This document shows, piece after piece, positions 10,177 to 21,560 of a stretch of 64,000 nt of DNA. Source of the DNA: Ostrinia nubilalis (Eukaryota; Arthropoda; Insecta; Lepidoptera; Crambidae). The number at the start of each line of letters is the position of its first letter. The stretch's first letter is position 1. The translations under genes and the position numbers were made by a program. The stretch lies in contig NC_087100.1 in NCBI RefSeq assembly GCF_963855985.1, forward strand, positions 2,329,001 through 2,393,000, in the 5' to 3' direction. The notes under the pieces are model-generated. The model was given only the letters and a program-made list of their open reading frames with translations, made no database searches and had not been told where the DNA came from.

Positions 10177-13100
10177 TTGAAGTGGTATAGTACAGGCAAC
10201 AGTAGGTACGTCATCAGGTGGGTAAACGTAAAGTGATGACTGGTAAGGTGTCCCTGGACATACACATTTTGCATTTTGTTGCAAAATGGCCCGTATTGCA
10301 ACTGCATAAGATTGGTGTTTACCTTGATGTGCTGTGTTCGGAACCATAAATCCTCACTAAATCTGGTCGTGTCTTTTTTTCACCAAGCACTTGATCAACC
10401 TTTGTTTCTGTGAGACGTTTCTTTAAGGCTGCTAATTTGGACTTCTACTTATCTTGTTTAATACGAATCTATTTTTAACATAGCATTGAAATGGTTAAAA
10501 TAAAACCGGTACTCACGCCTTGAGCAGCTAATTGTAAATCATTTACGTAACAATCGCTCTAACGCCCATCCTCTAAGACGTCATGGCTTATCATATCCTA
10601 TGGAAGTAACATTTCCTTTTAATATAAATATCAACTCGCAAGAAATGTCAGTAAAAGATTTTTTTCATATTTTCAAAAAATATGTAAGTACCTATCAGAC
10701 AAATGACAAATTAGAACGCCAATGAAACACTCGAATGGAATCGAGAAATAAGTGTTAACAAGTGATTGATTGACTTTTTGACTAATTGATTGATTACCGT
10801 TTAATCCACTAGCTACTTATAAATCAAAGGCCGTTTTGGGCAACTAACAACGCGTCATGACTTTAAAGAGTCCAAAACAAACAAAAAACGAAAATCCCTT
10901 TATGAGCCGGACTAAGATTTGAATAAAAATACGACACGAGTGGCCGGTAGCATCGGCAATGAGATAAAGGGCCTGTATTCATGAGTCAAACTCTATTTAA
11001 ATTATCTTGTTAATAATAGTAATAAATAACTATATTTTACCCTTGACTTATAATATCGTTATAATTAGGTATACTTAGTCTGTTTTTTCTAATGTATCAG
11101 TAGTTATGTAGTTTCATTTAAAATCTTTTCGGTAGTTTTTGCATAAAAAACATCCATCGATCATTGAAAACTTTATATTAGTAGGATAAACACTAACTTA
11201 TTTTTCAGTTAAGTTTTTGTTTGTTGTAGAGTACACTGCCTTTTACCACCACACCCACGTTCTTCATAGCTGTTTTTTGCGATCCTTCTGCGTACAGAAC
11301 AGGCTTGGTAGGATGTAAATTGAGCCTACACTCTGTGGACAGATACCTTTTTTACCTTTTTCGATGAAACACGATGGAGTAAACCACATTGAAATCGATC
11401 TCGTAGATATCCAGTCTCCACCTTTTTGTATCGTCTATGGTGTCGCTAATGGTAGGTACTAACCGTCCTGGGGGAGCGTAGATTTGATAGATTTTTCTTC
11501 TATGTAGGCTGGTATCGGATGGAATGAGTTTTAAGTGTCTGACATAGAGCTTTAAATTAGTTATAATAGGTACTTTATCAGCGGTGTTAAAAGTAAGATC
11601 GAGTTGTTCTTACGGGTCGCAGGTCTTTGTACTTGAGCATCTACTAGAAATAAGACTGGCATTCGTTCAAAGTCTGTTTTGCTTGGGAATTACTCCGATA
11701 GCATTATTTATTATAGGCGTGGCAAATTGTGTGGTTCTTGACATTTCATATGTCTATACAATTTCTTATTACCTTCACTATTATTAAAAGGTGATAATTT
11801 AGGCCTTATTTGTTTGAATGATTGATGAATATTGGAATGTTCAAGAAACAAAATATTCCTTATTTTATTTATATGTATAAGTATAGCCACTTTGACGTGA
11901 CTCACGTACGATTTAATCTTACCAACCGATAGATGATAATGATGATTATAGAGTCACAGTACGCATTACTTACTCTTAGATGTTACGCTCCGAGGCGAGT
12001 AATATGAGCAACGTTATTATTATATTATATGGTGTTAATATGGGGAAATCCTGACAAGGTATACAGCTTATTTACTTCTTACATAATGTAGCACTTAATC
12101 CTTCAAGTGCTAGCAAACGAAACAACAGTAATTCAATTGTTACCGCGGTATTATGCGATTGCTAACCTCTTGTCTATTGACTTATCGATAGCTCTTGATA
12201 ATGCTATCATCGTTACAATTAAGGACTTGGTCTATGCACATATTTGGTGACACATCCACTGCTCACTTGTGGGCGTCTGATTCACGTGGCCAAAGTCCTA
12301 AGCAGGCGCAAGGTCGCGCGCAGAACTACGCGCAATCAAAATTTTATAGTACCCCTCTCAAATTCCACAACCTCGACTTTATTGTCCAAGACCCAAAGTT
12401 CAAATTGGCCAGACATTAAGAGATCTAAATTTAGGTAATGGATCATGACACGGACGTTTAGGGGTTTCTTCGAAACGCTTGAGTGATACGAACTTTATTG
12501 ATTTAGATCATTTTGTCTGGATTTTAAGCGACTGATTTGAGAGCTCATCAAATGAGAGTCTTGTTGTATCGAATTACTTCAATTACTGTGTGTCACCGGC
12601 TTGTTAGCCGCTCATTGATGTGCTTATTAATCATAGTAGACGGTTTATAAGCAACTGGCAGTTGCCCGGTCTTGTATATTTAGTTTTGTTCCAGAAATAT
12701 TTCGTCACGCTGAAATTGTGTAGGGCAAAAATTTCGAAATTGGATCAACGATTTCAGAGATATTTACATGCGTAGACAAACAAACAACTTAACCTAGATA
12801 CATTTAGCAGTAAGATGTTCCGGACTGGTGGTAACTGTGCATTTAGCCGAGAAAATCTCATTCTTGAAAATAAGGAAGCCGCCTATCTTTTCAGTTTCTT
12901 CAGCGCCTTCAATAACTAAGATCTGTGTCTCTGGCGACTTTGCAAAGAAATAAGGGCGTTTAATTAATTTCCACTGAATGTCTATCCTTGTGATTAGATG
13001 TTCGATCGCGTTTTCGTTTGTAAAATAACGCTACGATCTCTGCGACTTGAAACAAGTTTGCCAAATGCCACAGTCCCCGGTTGTACTCGTTTGCCTACAG

Positions 13101-13962
13101 TTCTATCAATGGGCACCATTATCCTCATTGGGGAAATGAATCATCGATCGATAGAATTCTTCTCGGAAGCCGCGTCTGGTGGCGGCAGAGAGCGGTTGAC
13201 TCAGGCGCAGTCGCTAGACTGGTTTAGGCACTGACGGCACATCATGCTAAATACTGTAGCTTATGTAGTTGTAATAGCAGCGATTTTGCAAAAATAGTTT
13301 GAATAGGTGTACTGTACTAACAGACCTCAAAAGTTTAAGTGCTTGCTATGATTGGCTAGTAATGAACTGGCTAAGAATGATTTGTGTCTTGAGAGGTTTT
13401 GGGTTAAGAAACGCTCTGGGCTCGGTCGACGTAAACCACGATTCCCAATGAGAGTTGGTGTTGTTGATGATGATGGTATTAGAATAAGATATTTTAGTCT
13501 ATGTAATATTTTTGAGATCTTTTTGCTGCTGATCTGGACTGGAAGCAATAAACTTTAATAAGACTGACTCCGAATAAATTATAATAAGGGCAAGCCAATG
13601 ATGAATAATATGAGTTAACAGCTAACGTAAAGTTCAAGTTGAAGTAACGGGCAACTTCTTTCTTACATTCTTCGATTGTTCCAAACATTTGGACCTCTCA
13701 GTTCTTATCAAGTCGGCACTTCAAAAGCGGAGTACTTCAATTTCCGAGTACATCAGATGACCGGCGGGCACGATAGGCCGCGGAAGCGAGGTCACGGGTT
13801 CAAATCAGTTTAGGACGCTGTGGGCCGACGACCGAGATTACATGCGTGTAACTACCATGTTGGTTAATGGCTGATTTATAGGAACTGCGCGTGCGCTTGT
13901 CGAGGATTCAGATTAAGCCTCCGTTATTAAGGAGTTGGGTTGATCTTTATCCTCAGGTTATG
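10177..13962. other. No gene recognised
   Basis: About 3.8 kb of AT-rich DNA without a credible gene. A tract at 11250-11480 has more even composition and could be degraded coding sequence, but no frame stays open. A weak tRNA B-box-like GGGTTCAAATC at 13797 suggests an old SINE remnant. Nothing else stands out. Confidence 0.45.
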
Positions 13963-14295
13963 AATAAGTAAAATTTTATAAAAAAAAATAAACCGACTCC
14001 AAAAAACCTACACTAAAAAGTAGAAAAATAATTACTAATTACCTTCTTATTTATTAGGACGAATTATTAATATTTATGTAGGTATACCATGATTGATACT
14101 TCTGGAGTCGGTGCCAAGATTATGAAACATGTAAAGTTTGCCTGCACCGACTCCAAAAGTATCAATCATGGTATACCTACATAAATATTAATAATTCGTC
14201 CTAATAAATAAGTAGGTAATTAGTAATTATTTTTCTACTTTTTAGTGTAGGTTTTTTGGAGTCGGTTTATTTTTTTTTATAAAATTTTACTTATT
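13963..14295. repeat. Foldback element with 152-bp arms
   Basis: Left arm 13963-14114 and right arm 14144-14295 are inverted copies differing at about two positions, separated by 29 bp. The outer ends read AATAAGTAAAATTTTATAA and both arms carry ACCGACTCC at each end of the arm. No target duplication is obvious. It could be a MITE or a recent snap-back duplication of a common repeat. Confidence 0.85.
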
Positions 14296-14539
14296 TCTTG
14301 CTTTTTAATTAACGAATTATTACCTTGATGTTACCACTGAAGGTAGGCAGTACATTGAGACCATATTCTTCATGTCTAGTGTAAAATAATGTTCCCTACA
14401 AAATACAGGTTACCATATAGGAAACCTAAAAAGACCTTAAACCGTCAGCCCACCTTAAAAACATGAAAGAATACAACTGTTGGTCTATTTGTACTTATAA
14501 TATTTAAAGAATTATCCTACAACTCCTAAGCGTTAAGGA

Positions 14540-14876
14540 GTTGTACCTACCATGACCAGTTTTTCTTCAAATTCGCATGAAACCACCCTTTTGATAATAC
14601 CTATTCAACAAAAAAATAATCGTTCAAATTGGTTTATAATCGGCGGAGATATTGCGTATAAAAAAGTTCATCCCCAATTTTCCACCCTTGGGGGTTGTTT
14701 TTTTTATTATTAAATTTAAATGGGACCACCCTTGAGGTATTACCTATACGCCGAAAAAAGATTTGTTCAAATCGGTTCATAATTGGCGGAGTTATCGCGT
14801 AACAAACATAGAAAAAAAAAAACATACGGGTCGAATTGAGAACCTCCTCCTTTTTTTGAAGTCGGTTGAAAATTCG
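14540..14876. repeat. Interspersed repeat ending in GAAGTCGGTT
   Basis: The region has two similar internal blocks (CAAATTGGTTTATAATCGGC and CAAATCGGTTCATAATTGGC, each after an ACCACCCTT motif) and ends with GAGAACCTCCTCC, a T-run and GAAGTCGGTT. I recognise this ending as a common moth/butterfly repeat but cannot assign its class. It may form one unit with the adjacent foldback, which shares an AGTCGGT motif. Confidence 0.5.
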
Positions 14877-14943
14877 CTTATGGTAACAGTTGTTTAGGAT
14901 GTTGCAGCTTTGACCAAACTGATTTAATCCGATAACAATGTTG

Positions 14944-15170
14944 TCATCATCATCATTTCAGCCTCAGGACGTCCACTGCTGAACATAGGCCTCCCCCAAT
15001 GACTTCCACATCGCACGGTTGGTAGTGGCCTGCATCCATCTCCTTCCTGCTACCTTTATCAGGTCGCCGGTCCACCTTGTGGGTGGACGTCCCACGCTGC
15101 GTTTTCCGGTACGCGGCCTCCATTCCAGAACCTTGCTGCCCCATCGGCCGTCAGTTCTGCGTACTATGTT
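14944..15170 (-). pseudogene. RTE-type LINE 3' fragment (reverse transcriptase C terminus)
   Basis: The minus strand encodes about 65 residues, from RRTDGRWGSKVLEW through GRPPTRW to AYVQQWTS, the C-terminal tail of RTE-clade endonuclease/reverse transcriptases such as the Heliconius HmRTE family. A (TCATCA)n tail marks the 3' end at 14944. The copy is 5'-truncated and lacks all catalytic domains. The stop directly after WTS is retained. Confidence 0.85.
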
Positions 15171-15861
15171 GTATGTTGCAGATACTCTATAATACCCATG
15201 TATGTAGTCATAAAAACTATTAGCTGCTTGTTTATTTGTAAGGAGAGTGTGATGACAATTATATGCTGCCATAGTCAGTTCTCGTCCTTAGACTCCTTCG
15301 AAATCCGTGTTTATGATTTGAAATATCAGTACCATGTTGACTAGGATTAACTGTAATATAATTACTCAATGGCTATAACCACTAATACAAAAGGCTTACA
15401 TTAACATCACTATCTTCGATTAAATGTATGCCCAATCACGCTTCAATTGTGAGTTGTAACTTGCCATAAACGGTATAGTTTTGATTGTAATTTATTATTA
15501 TTAAGGCAATGGAGATGTCATAAAACTGTACACTAACACCGCCATATAAACTTCATAATCACCTAGTTTTGTAACTAGTACATTTGACCAGTATTGGGTT
15601 GGAATACAAATATGCTGTTATCGTTAAATTGTTGTTTTTTAAGTATGACACGAAAATATAGGTACCTAAATCCCAATATGACTCAATGTAGGCGGAGAAG
15701 TGGCGCCTACGATTATGCCGATTCTATGAAACACGGTACGAGTAGGTAAATGTTAAGTGCTATCTACTTACAAGGTAAAATTGGTGTTATTATCAAAGTA
15801 AAGTGCTGACAATTTTAAAGTCTATTTGAATTCTGGGGATTAACAAGTTTTAATGAAAACT
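15171..15861. other. No gene recognised
   Basis: AT-rich DNA between two LINE fragments. I see no reading frame or repeat here. Confidence 0.4.
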
Positions 15862-15871
15862 GCCTATGCTC

Positions 15872-16193
15872 TACCTACTATCGTCAACTGTGCAACTACG
15901 AATACTGAAATTCTTTGGTCACGTCTCTAGAAATGAGAACTCGATGGAGAGACTGGTAGTTCAGGGCCAGGTGGAAGGCAGGAGAGCACGCGGTCGACCG
16001 CCAACCCGCTGGATAGACGCCATCACGAAGGCCACTGAGTCCACCATGGTCCAGTGTACTCGCGACGCCTCTAAACCGTCAGAAATGGAAGCACATCGCC
16101 AGGAAAGCTACCCTCGGAGATAACATCACCCCACCATGTACCTCGTCAGCGCAACCACGACCACTCTGACAAGAGTGCCCGACTAAGAAGAAG
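15872..16193 (+). pseudogene. LINE 3' end with 10-bp target duplication
   Basis: The plus strand encodes a reverse-transcriptase C terminus: LRILKFFGHVSRNEN, then EGRRARGRPPTRWIDAI, ending near a stop at about 16121 and an (AAG)n-type tail at 16185-16193. Direct repeats GCCTATGCTC at 15862-15871 and 16193-16202 mark the target duplication, so this is one 5'-truncated insertion. The family is distinct from the RTE copies in this window (different tail, FGHV motif). The 20256 fragment is probably the same family. Confidence 0.8.
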
Positions 16194-16202
16194 CCTATGC
16201 TC

Positions 16203-18469
16203 AGGCCAATGACTTAAATAAAATTATTTGAAGAGGTATTTAGCTACTTGTTTAAGAATTGAATTGCTTTGTGAAGATAATTATTTTTCATGACTTCGGG
16301 GTCTACAAGTACCACATGATATAATTTACGTAGTATCAGAGTTCAATAAATTGTCGCAATGATGCAATATACAGTCTGGCTGAAGTCAGTCAGTGGGTGT
16401 TATTGAAGTATCGCAATACTAAATTATTTTGTCTACTTTGGGGAACAAGGAATAATGTTGTATTTGGTTGCATAAGAATAACCATGTTAACTTTTGCCAT
16501 AACTTAATAATTGCTTGTCCAAGATTATCAATCTATTTTCAATGCTGAAACTACGCATTTTTTTTATTGAGATTGTGTGACTTATTGCGCATTAGATAAA
16601 TTATCTACGACAATCTTTGCATATCTCAGATAATACGAAATTCGGCGTAGATTTTTTGACGCCCCATTCTACAAACTGCGCATATTATGTGCAATAGGAT
16701 CATTGCAATGTATGCATATTTTTAGCTGTCCTTGGCAAGAACATGATTTGCTAAAGTAGACGTGCGACTGAAAACATTGTAAACAAATCACCTGTCTTGT
16801 TGACTATTAACTTGTTTTTAATTATTTTACTACATGTTTTTTGTGAAATATGCTGGACTGGAAGTTGTAGTAAAGCGTTTAAGTAGCAACAAACGACGTT
16901 GTTGTTTTTATTTTAAACACCACGTCATTCTTGAGCCGAGGAACTCATAGAGTTAAAATCTTATGCTCTTTATAAACCCATGTTAAAACGTACTATTCTA
17001 AAATAGCAGAGAAATGTCAATAAGTACCTATTCTGGAGATGTGATTTGATCACAGTATCGATACATTATGCTCGTTTATTCTCTGTGTCTGTTCCTGGAT
17101 GCAAAATAAGTTACTAGCGATTTCCTTTAATGTGTAAATTAGTCGGAACCAGGCCAGGTCGTAACTAACACTTACCGCCTTTTTTCTGACACTCCAGTTT
17201 ATCGACACGTCTTTTATAAGCATCTAAATGCTTAAGCAATTATTTTTATTTGATTGTACATAATTGGTCATTCTACTCTTTTTGCGTTGTAGACTACGTG
17301 AGAAACTTTTAGACGCGACTAAAAACTAATGATTGATGATTTCTCACTCGCATAAAAACATGTTACATCGTGTATTAGAATTTAATCACCGCTAATACGA
17401 AAGATAGTTTGCGTTTATGTTTCCATTACATTAATAGCGAGGTATACGGACCGACAGAATAATCGGTTCAGGAATAACAATATAAATGACAGACATAAAT
17501 AAACAGGACCCATTGCACGAATTGTTCCTCGACAGTTTGAGTAATTTTGAATTTCTCAATTAATATTCTTAACTTATAACTTTGAATAGACTCAACGAGA
17601 AGTGCTCATAATTCCTCAGAATAACAGCGGCCATATTATCATAACACCTAAACCTAGTCCTAGTTAGTACAAAGTAACATGATCCTCTGTAGAAGATAGC
17701 CCTACGTCTTCATTGATATGCCTTATTTAGATAACAGACCTTACTGGGACTAATATTGGTTTTGGACGCAAACCTATACTTGTCTCTAGTGGATATCTAC
17801 CACGATTTAACTTACAGGAGATGCCGTACGTTGCATGTGAGGCAGTGCCTAAATAGCAAACTGTACTGTATTCATTCATTGCATTAGAAAAATGCGGCAA
17901 ATGACCACACGTCTTTAGTGTAGTCTCTGCTTTAGTGTCATTTACGTCAGATAGTTTTTAAATTTCTGACATTATTGGGACGTGTGCTAATTGATGGCAC
18001 TGGAGTCGGAACATGCGCATCTTTGATTGATGATTAGATCAATCGATAACGCTATTCGAGAAGAGAAATGGTACAACTTAATATGCATCATCATTCTAAA
18101 TAATGTTGATTATATTCGTCTGTGCTCATCCTAGGATTATATTAGTCTTGCATTTGATAGCTCATAATATTGATGTATGTGCATTTGGTTATTACAAGAT
18201 AGTATTAATTTAATAAATGGTACTCGTATAAAGTACATGGGTTATTGAATCCTTGAACTCTTTGAAAAATAAAGTTATGAGTATGTATGTGTCTAGTATC
18301 TAGTCTATGGCTACATGAATTGAAGATACATTCTCGACTAATATCATTTCAAGCATTAAATCTTGCCTAGTTGATAAGTAGGTACCAGTGTTTTCTTGTA
18401 ATAATGTTGGTAGGTTATTTTGAAGTATGTGTATCGTGTTTATTTACAATGTTTCTGTTTTCTTTTCAG
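16203..18469. other. No gene recognised; possible intron
   Basis: About 2.3 kb of AT-rich DNA with no repeat or reading frame that I recognise. It ends in a strong polypyrimidine tract and acceptor at 18455-18469. Confidence 0.4.
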
Positions 18470-18499
18470 ATCGCGCAGTCTATAAATAACCATACAGCT
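18470..18499 (+). CDS. Candidate 30-nt microexon
   Basis: An excellent 3' splice site (TTTCTGTTTTCTTTTCAG, ending at 18469) is followed 30 nt later by a consensus donor GTAAGTATT starting at 18500. The segment is a multiple of three and is open in only one frame, reading IAQSINNHTA; the other two frames have TAA. Insertion or skipping would therefore add or remove ten residues without a frameshift, as expected of regulated microexons. The next ~200 bp are GC-richer with AATTAAT-type motifs, which fits a conserved exon environment. I do not recognise the gene. Without the neighbouring exons the call rests on splice signals and frame only. Confidence 0.4.
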
Positions 18500-18990
18500 G
18501 TAAGTATTTAAATTAATTTAAAATACCCTTTCCTGTTTACACTCGAAGCTCCTTACCGGGAATTCGGGTTTTTTGCGGTCTTTCTCGCGTCAATGACAGT
18601 TTTATGCGACCGCTCGTTGATCAATTAATGCAAGCAATTTCTCAGTGCCCTCCTCATATAGTTGTAAGGAACATTAATTGGAATGCCTTTATGGAATGAA
18701 GATTTAAATATTACTTTTTCGTTTAAATGGACGGTTTATTGTAATTTAATGTTTGGGAGACAGTCGCGAAATTACCTTCCAGATTTGGTCTTAAGACTTG
18801 CCTATAAGCGTAAGATATTTACATTATTCATTCAGTTAAAATGTACATAATATTTCCACAACATCTTAACACGTAAACAAAGCGATTAGACATTTCATTC
18901 ACAAACATTCTCACATCAATAAATTTTCGTTAATGATTTTGTCACGGCTACAGTCGTCTAAATCTGTCATGTGAGTATCGAATGTCGGCG
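18500..18990. other. Non-coding, possibly conserved block after the microexon
   Basis: The first part (18540-18690) has balanced composition and motifs such as TGATCAATTAATGC and CATTAATTGG that resemble homeodomain sites. No reading frame or transposon is seen. Confidence 0.3.
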
Positions 18991-18993
18991 GCT

Positions 18994-19074
18994 GATAAGT
19001 CGCTGATAACTCGCCGATAACCCTGCTCATCCGAAGGGCGCCCGCCCGATAGCGGTGTAAATATCCACAGATAA
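18994..19074. promoter_or_regulatory. Homotypic GATA-site cluster
   Basis: GATAA occurs at 18994, 19005 and 19016, exactly 11 bp apart, then GATA at 19049 and GATAA at 19070. One-turn spacing puts the first three sites on the same face of the helix. This suggests a GATA-factor-bound enhancer near the candidate microexon. Confidence 0.4.
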
Positions 19075-19258
19075 ACTTCCAGGAATTTCGGGAAAACGGG
19101 AAGAATGGATTTTGTGAATCAACCGAAAGTGACGTTTTTATCTGACATTTGACACTGTAAAATGAAGCTGGAAGTCCAACAAATAAATACCCCGTTGGTT
19201 GGTGTCTGGTAACGGGGTTACACTGTTATTTTTAATCTAAATTAATACTTTCATTATA

Positions 19259-19723
19259 TCTATATACAGGGTGTTAGGTAAATGGGTATATGAGCCGACA
19301 CTAGCCCATGTTAACATGATCATATAAATGGTATGGTGAAGGCAGAAAATTGATATCTTCATTTTAATTATTTTAATTTTCATACAAATCGGATGTTATA
19401 AAATTTATTTTGTATGAAAATTAAAAAAAATTAAATGATGATATCAAATTTCTGACTTCACCATACCATTTATATGACCATGTTAACATAGGCTATTGTC
19501 GGCTCATATACCCATTTACCTAACACCCTGTATATAAAAGAAAGTTGTGTTAGTTACTCCACTTATAACTCAAGAACGGCTGAACCGATTTAGCTGAAAA
19601 TTGTCAGGGAGGTAGTTTAGAGCCAGGAGAAGGACATAGGATACTTTTTATCCCGTTCGAAATTAAAAAAAGTCTGCTTATTTATTGCCATTAAGGCGGA
19701 AGAAAGTTCGCCGGGTCAGCTAG
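19259..19723 (+). mobile_element. Short Helitron-like element carrying a MITE
   Basis: The element starts TCTATATA after an A and ends GGTCAGCTAG before a T, matching Helitron rules (5' TC, 3' CTRR, insertion between A and T). The middle reads AACTCAAGAACGGCTGAACC, a sequence I know from non-autonomous Helitron-like repeats of Lepidoptera. Its 5' end is split by MITE copy 2 at 19267-19530. It encodes no Rep/helicase. Confidence 0.65.
19267..19530 (+). repeat. 264-bp foldback MITE, copy 2
   Basis: Same family and exact length as the copies at 1497 and 19857, flanked by TA. It is inserted into the TATA-rich 5' end of the Helitron, so it is younger than the Helitron. It differs from copy 3 at roughly seven positions. 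Confidence 0.9.
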
Positions 19724-19856
19724 TTATTTTAATTATTTATGCCTTTTGCCTTCAACCCAGTTGTGACCATCCATATCAATATTTTACGTATTAGGCAAAT
19801 AAATGTCTTTCACATATCGCTCTCTGGTCAGTGAGTTAAGCTGGACAGTTTCCATA

Positions 19857-20120
19857 CAGGGTGTTAGGTAAATGGGTATATGAGCCGACACTAGCCCATG
19901 TTAACATGGTCATATAAATGGTATGGTGAAGTCAGAAAATTGATATCTTCATTTTAATTATTTTATTTTTCATACAAATCGGATTTTATAAAATTTATTT
20001 TGTATGAATATTAAAAAAAATTAAATGATGATATCAAATTTCTGACTTCACCATACCATTTATATGACCATGTTAACATGGGCTAGTGTCGGCTCATATA
20101 CCCATTTACCTAACACCCTG
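19857..20120 (+). repeat. 264-bp foldback MITE, copy 3
   Basis: Flanked by TA, same orientation as copy 2 and only 326 bp downstream of it. The pair could form a large tandem of hairpins or recombine to delete the Helitron body between them. Confidence 0.9.
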
Positions 20121-20175
20121 TATAGCGATTTCCGGCAATTGTAATTTAGTCCATCGGGTCTCAACCGATCGAAAA

Positions 20176-20218
20176 TTCTTGGGGGAAGCCTTTGTCTAGC
20201 AGAGGACGTCCATTTAGA
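20176..20218 (+). repeat. RTE 3'-end fragment
   Basis: CTTGGGGGAAGCCTTTGTC then TAGCAGAGGACGTCC is a diverged copy of the RTE 3' codon block. A related word, CCTTTGGCTGAAATGAGAGA, reappears at about 20530, and TTTGTGCTACTGC occurs at both sites, so this segment seems partly duplicated around the LINE insertion. Confidence 0.5.
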
Positions 20219-20255
20219 GAACACATAAATATTTTTGTGCTACTGCGAAATATTT

Positions 20256-20499
20256 CTTCTTATTCGTTACGCTCTTGGCAGAGCAGTCGTGGTCACGTTG
20301 AGGCGTTGTTCACATCGGTTGTAGAGGCGGATACAACTCCGCACGATCTCCCGCCATCTCTCTCTGTTGGCAGACTGTCTGGTGCAGTCACATACGCCGT
20401 CTCCCACTGCCGATTTCACTTTGTCGGTCCAGCGCATTGGTGACCTGCCACCCGATCGGGTTCCTTCGACTTTTCCTTGGACGACCAGTCGTTCTATTA
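20256..20499 (-). pseudogene. LINE 3' end with 9-bp target duplication
   Basis: Direct repeats GAAATATTT (20247-20255 and 20500-20508) flank a minus-strand fragment with a (TTCTTCTTA) tail. Its frames encode a degraded reverse-transcriptase C terminus (basic block, then GW..TNALD). It resembles the family at 15872. The copy is 5'-truncated and frameshifted. Confidence 0.65.
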
Positions 20500-20508
20500 G
20501 AAATATTT

Positions 20509-21075
20509 AGTTCATCAGATTACTCTAGTCCTTTGGCTGAAATGAGAGAACAAATTAGTATTTTGTGCTACTGCAAAATATAATTAGTTCAGTAGTTTAG
20601 TCGAGTAGCGCCGGGGCTAAGAGCAGGTCGCCATATTGCCGAATTGAGTCACTAACGATAGTGGCAGATAAGGCGTTTATAAATATGTTACTATGACCAA
20701 TACGAGAAATATGAAACATACTGCGATAAGAACGCTTAAATTTTCCATAATACTCGTACGATATTATTTAAAAGTCCTAACTTATCTAATTATAGATATT
20801 AATATCACTTCCAATCGTATCTTATTCGTTAATTTATTATTAACACTTTATTTCAGATAGGTACATTATTACATTAACCAATGCTTGTTGAAGATAACTG
20901 TAAGCAATGATATTATATAAAAACAAAAGCAGATATGTTATAAGCGCTCGCGCTGTGAATACTCAAATACGTCCCAATTGGGACGTCTTGTGTTTAGTCT
21001 TCGTGTGGCCTATGTCGTGCGCAATCGCGTGTACCACACCGTAAGTTCCTGTGTTCTTACCAAAATAAATAAAAA
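20509..21075. other. No complete gene; possible 5' flank of a THAP fragment
   Basis: AT-rich at first. From about 20940 it is CpG-richer, with a palindrome GTCCCAATTGGGAC at 20973 and a donor-like GTAAGT near 21040. It may be the promoter or 5' UTR belonging to the THAP-like start at 21076. Confidence 0.3.
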
Positions 21076-21156
21076 ATGCCATCGTGTGTGTTTCGAAAGT
21101 GTACCAATTATGACTCTAAAGTAAACAAAATACAAGGGATCTCTTACCACATGTGA
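21076..21156 (+). pseudogene. THAP-domain N-terminal fragment
   Basis: A 26-codon frame reads MPSCVFRKCTNYDSK and ends HM before TGA. MPSC-x4-C followed by a short spacer and ISYH matches the start of THAP zinc fingers (C2CH), found in host DNA-binding proteins and in some transposases. The rest of the domain, including the later C and H, is missing or lies in another exon. It could be a first exon, but no good donor is visible before the stop. A transposon relic is the likelier reading. Confidence 0.45.
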
Positions 21157-21554
21157 TTATGCAAAATTATTTAGTATTTATATTTTCAATTATTTATGCA
21201 AACAATCAAGACGCCATGCGCCATGTTCAAGTTAAGAAAGAGAAAGCGATCTTGTTTTGACGTTAGAGCGATAAGGATGCGTGCGCTGCGGCATAGATTA
21301 GTTAGTGCAGAATCGTTAAAACTATAACTATCTCTTTCATTTGCGTGCTATTTCGTATCTTTTGTTTCACTTATCAGTTACATTTGTCAATGTGTGCAAT
21401 TTGGAATAGCTCGGCACGGATTAAAATCGTAATTTCTATGAACGTAACATATCTGTAGTTCTATAATATCATTGACTGTAAGTGTACATGTGCAGTTAAA
21501 TAATTTTGTTTTATATTCTTCACGTTTTCTAAAAAGTTAGGGTAGAAGTATTTA
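21157..21554. other. No gene recognised
   Basis: AT-rich DNA up to the start of the split Helitron. I see nothing further in it. Confidence 0.4.
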
Positions 21555-21560
21555 TCTATA

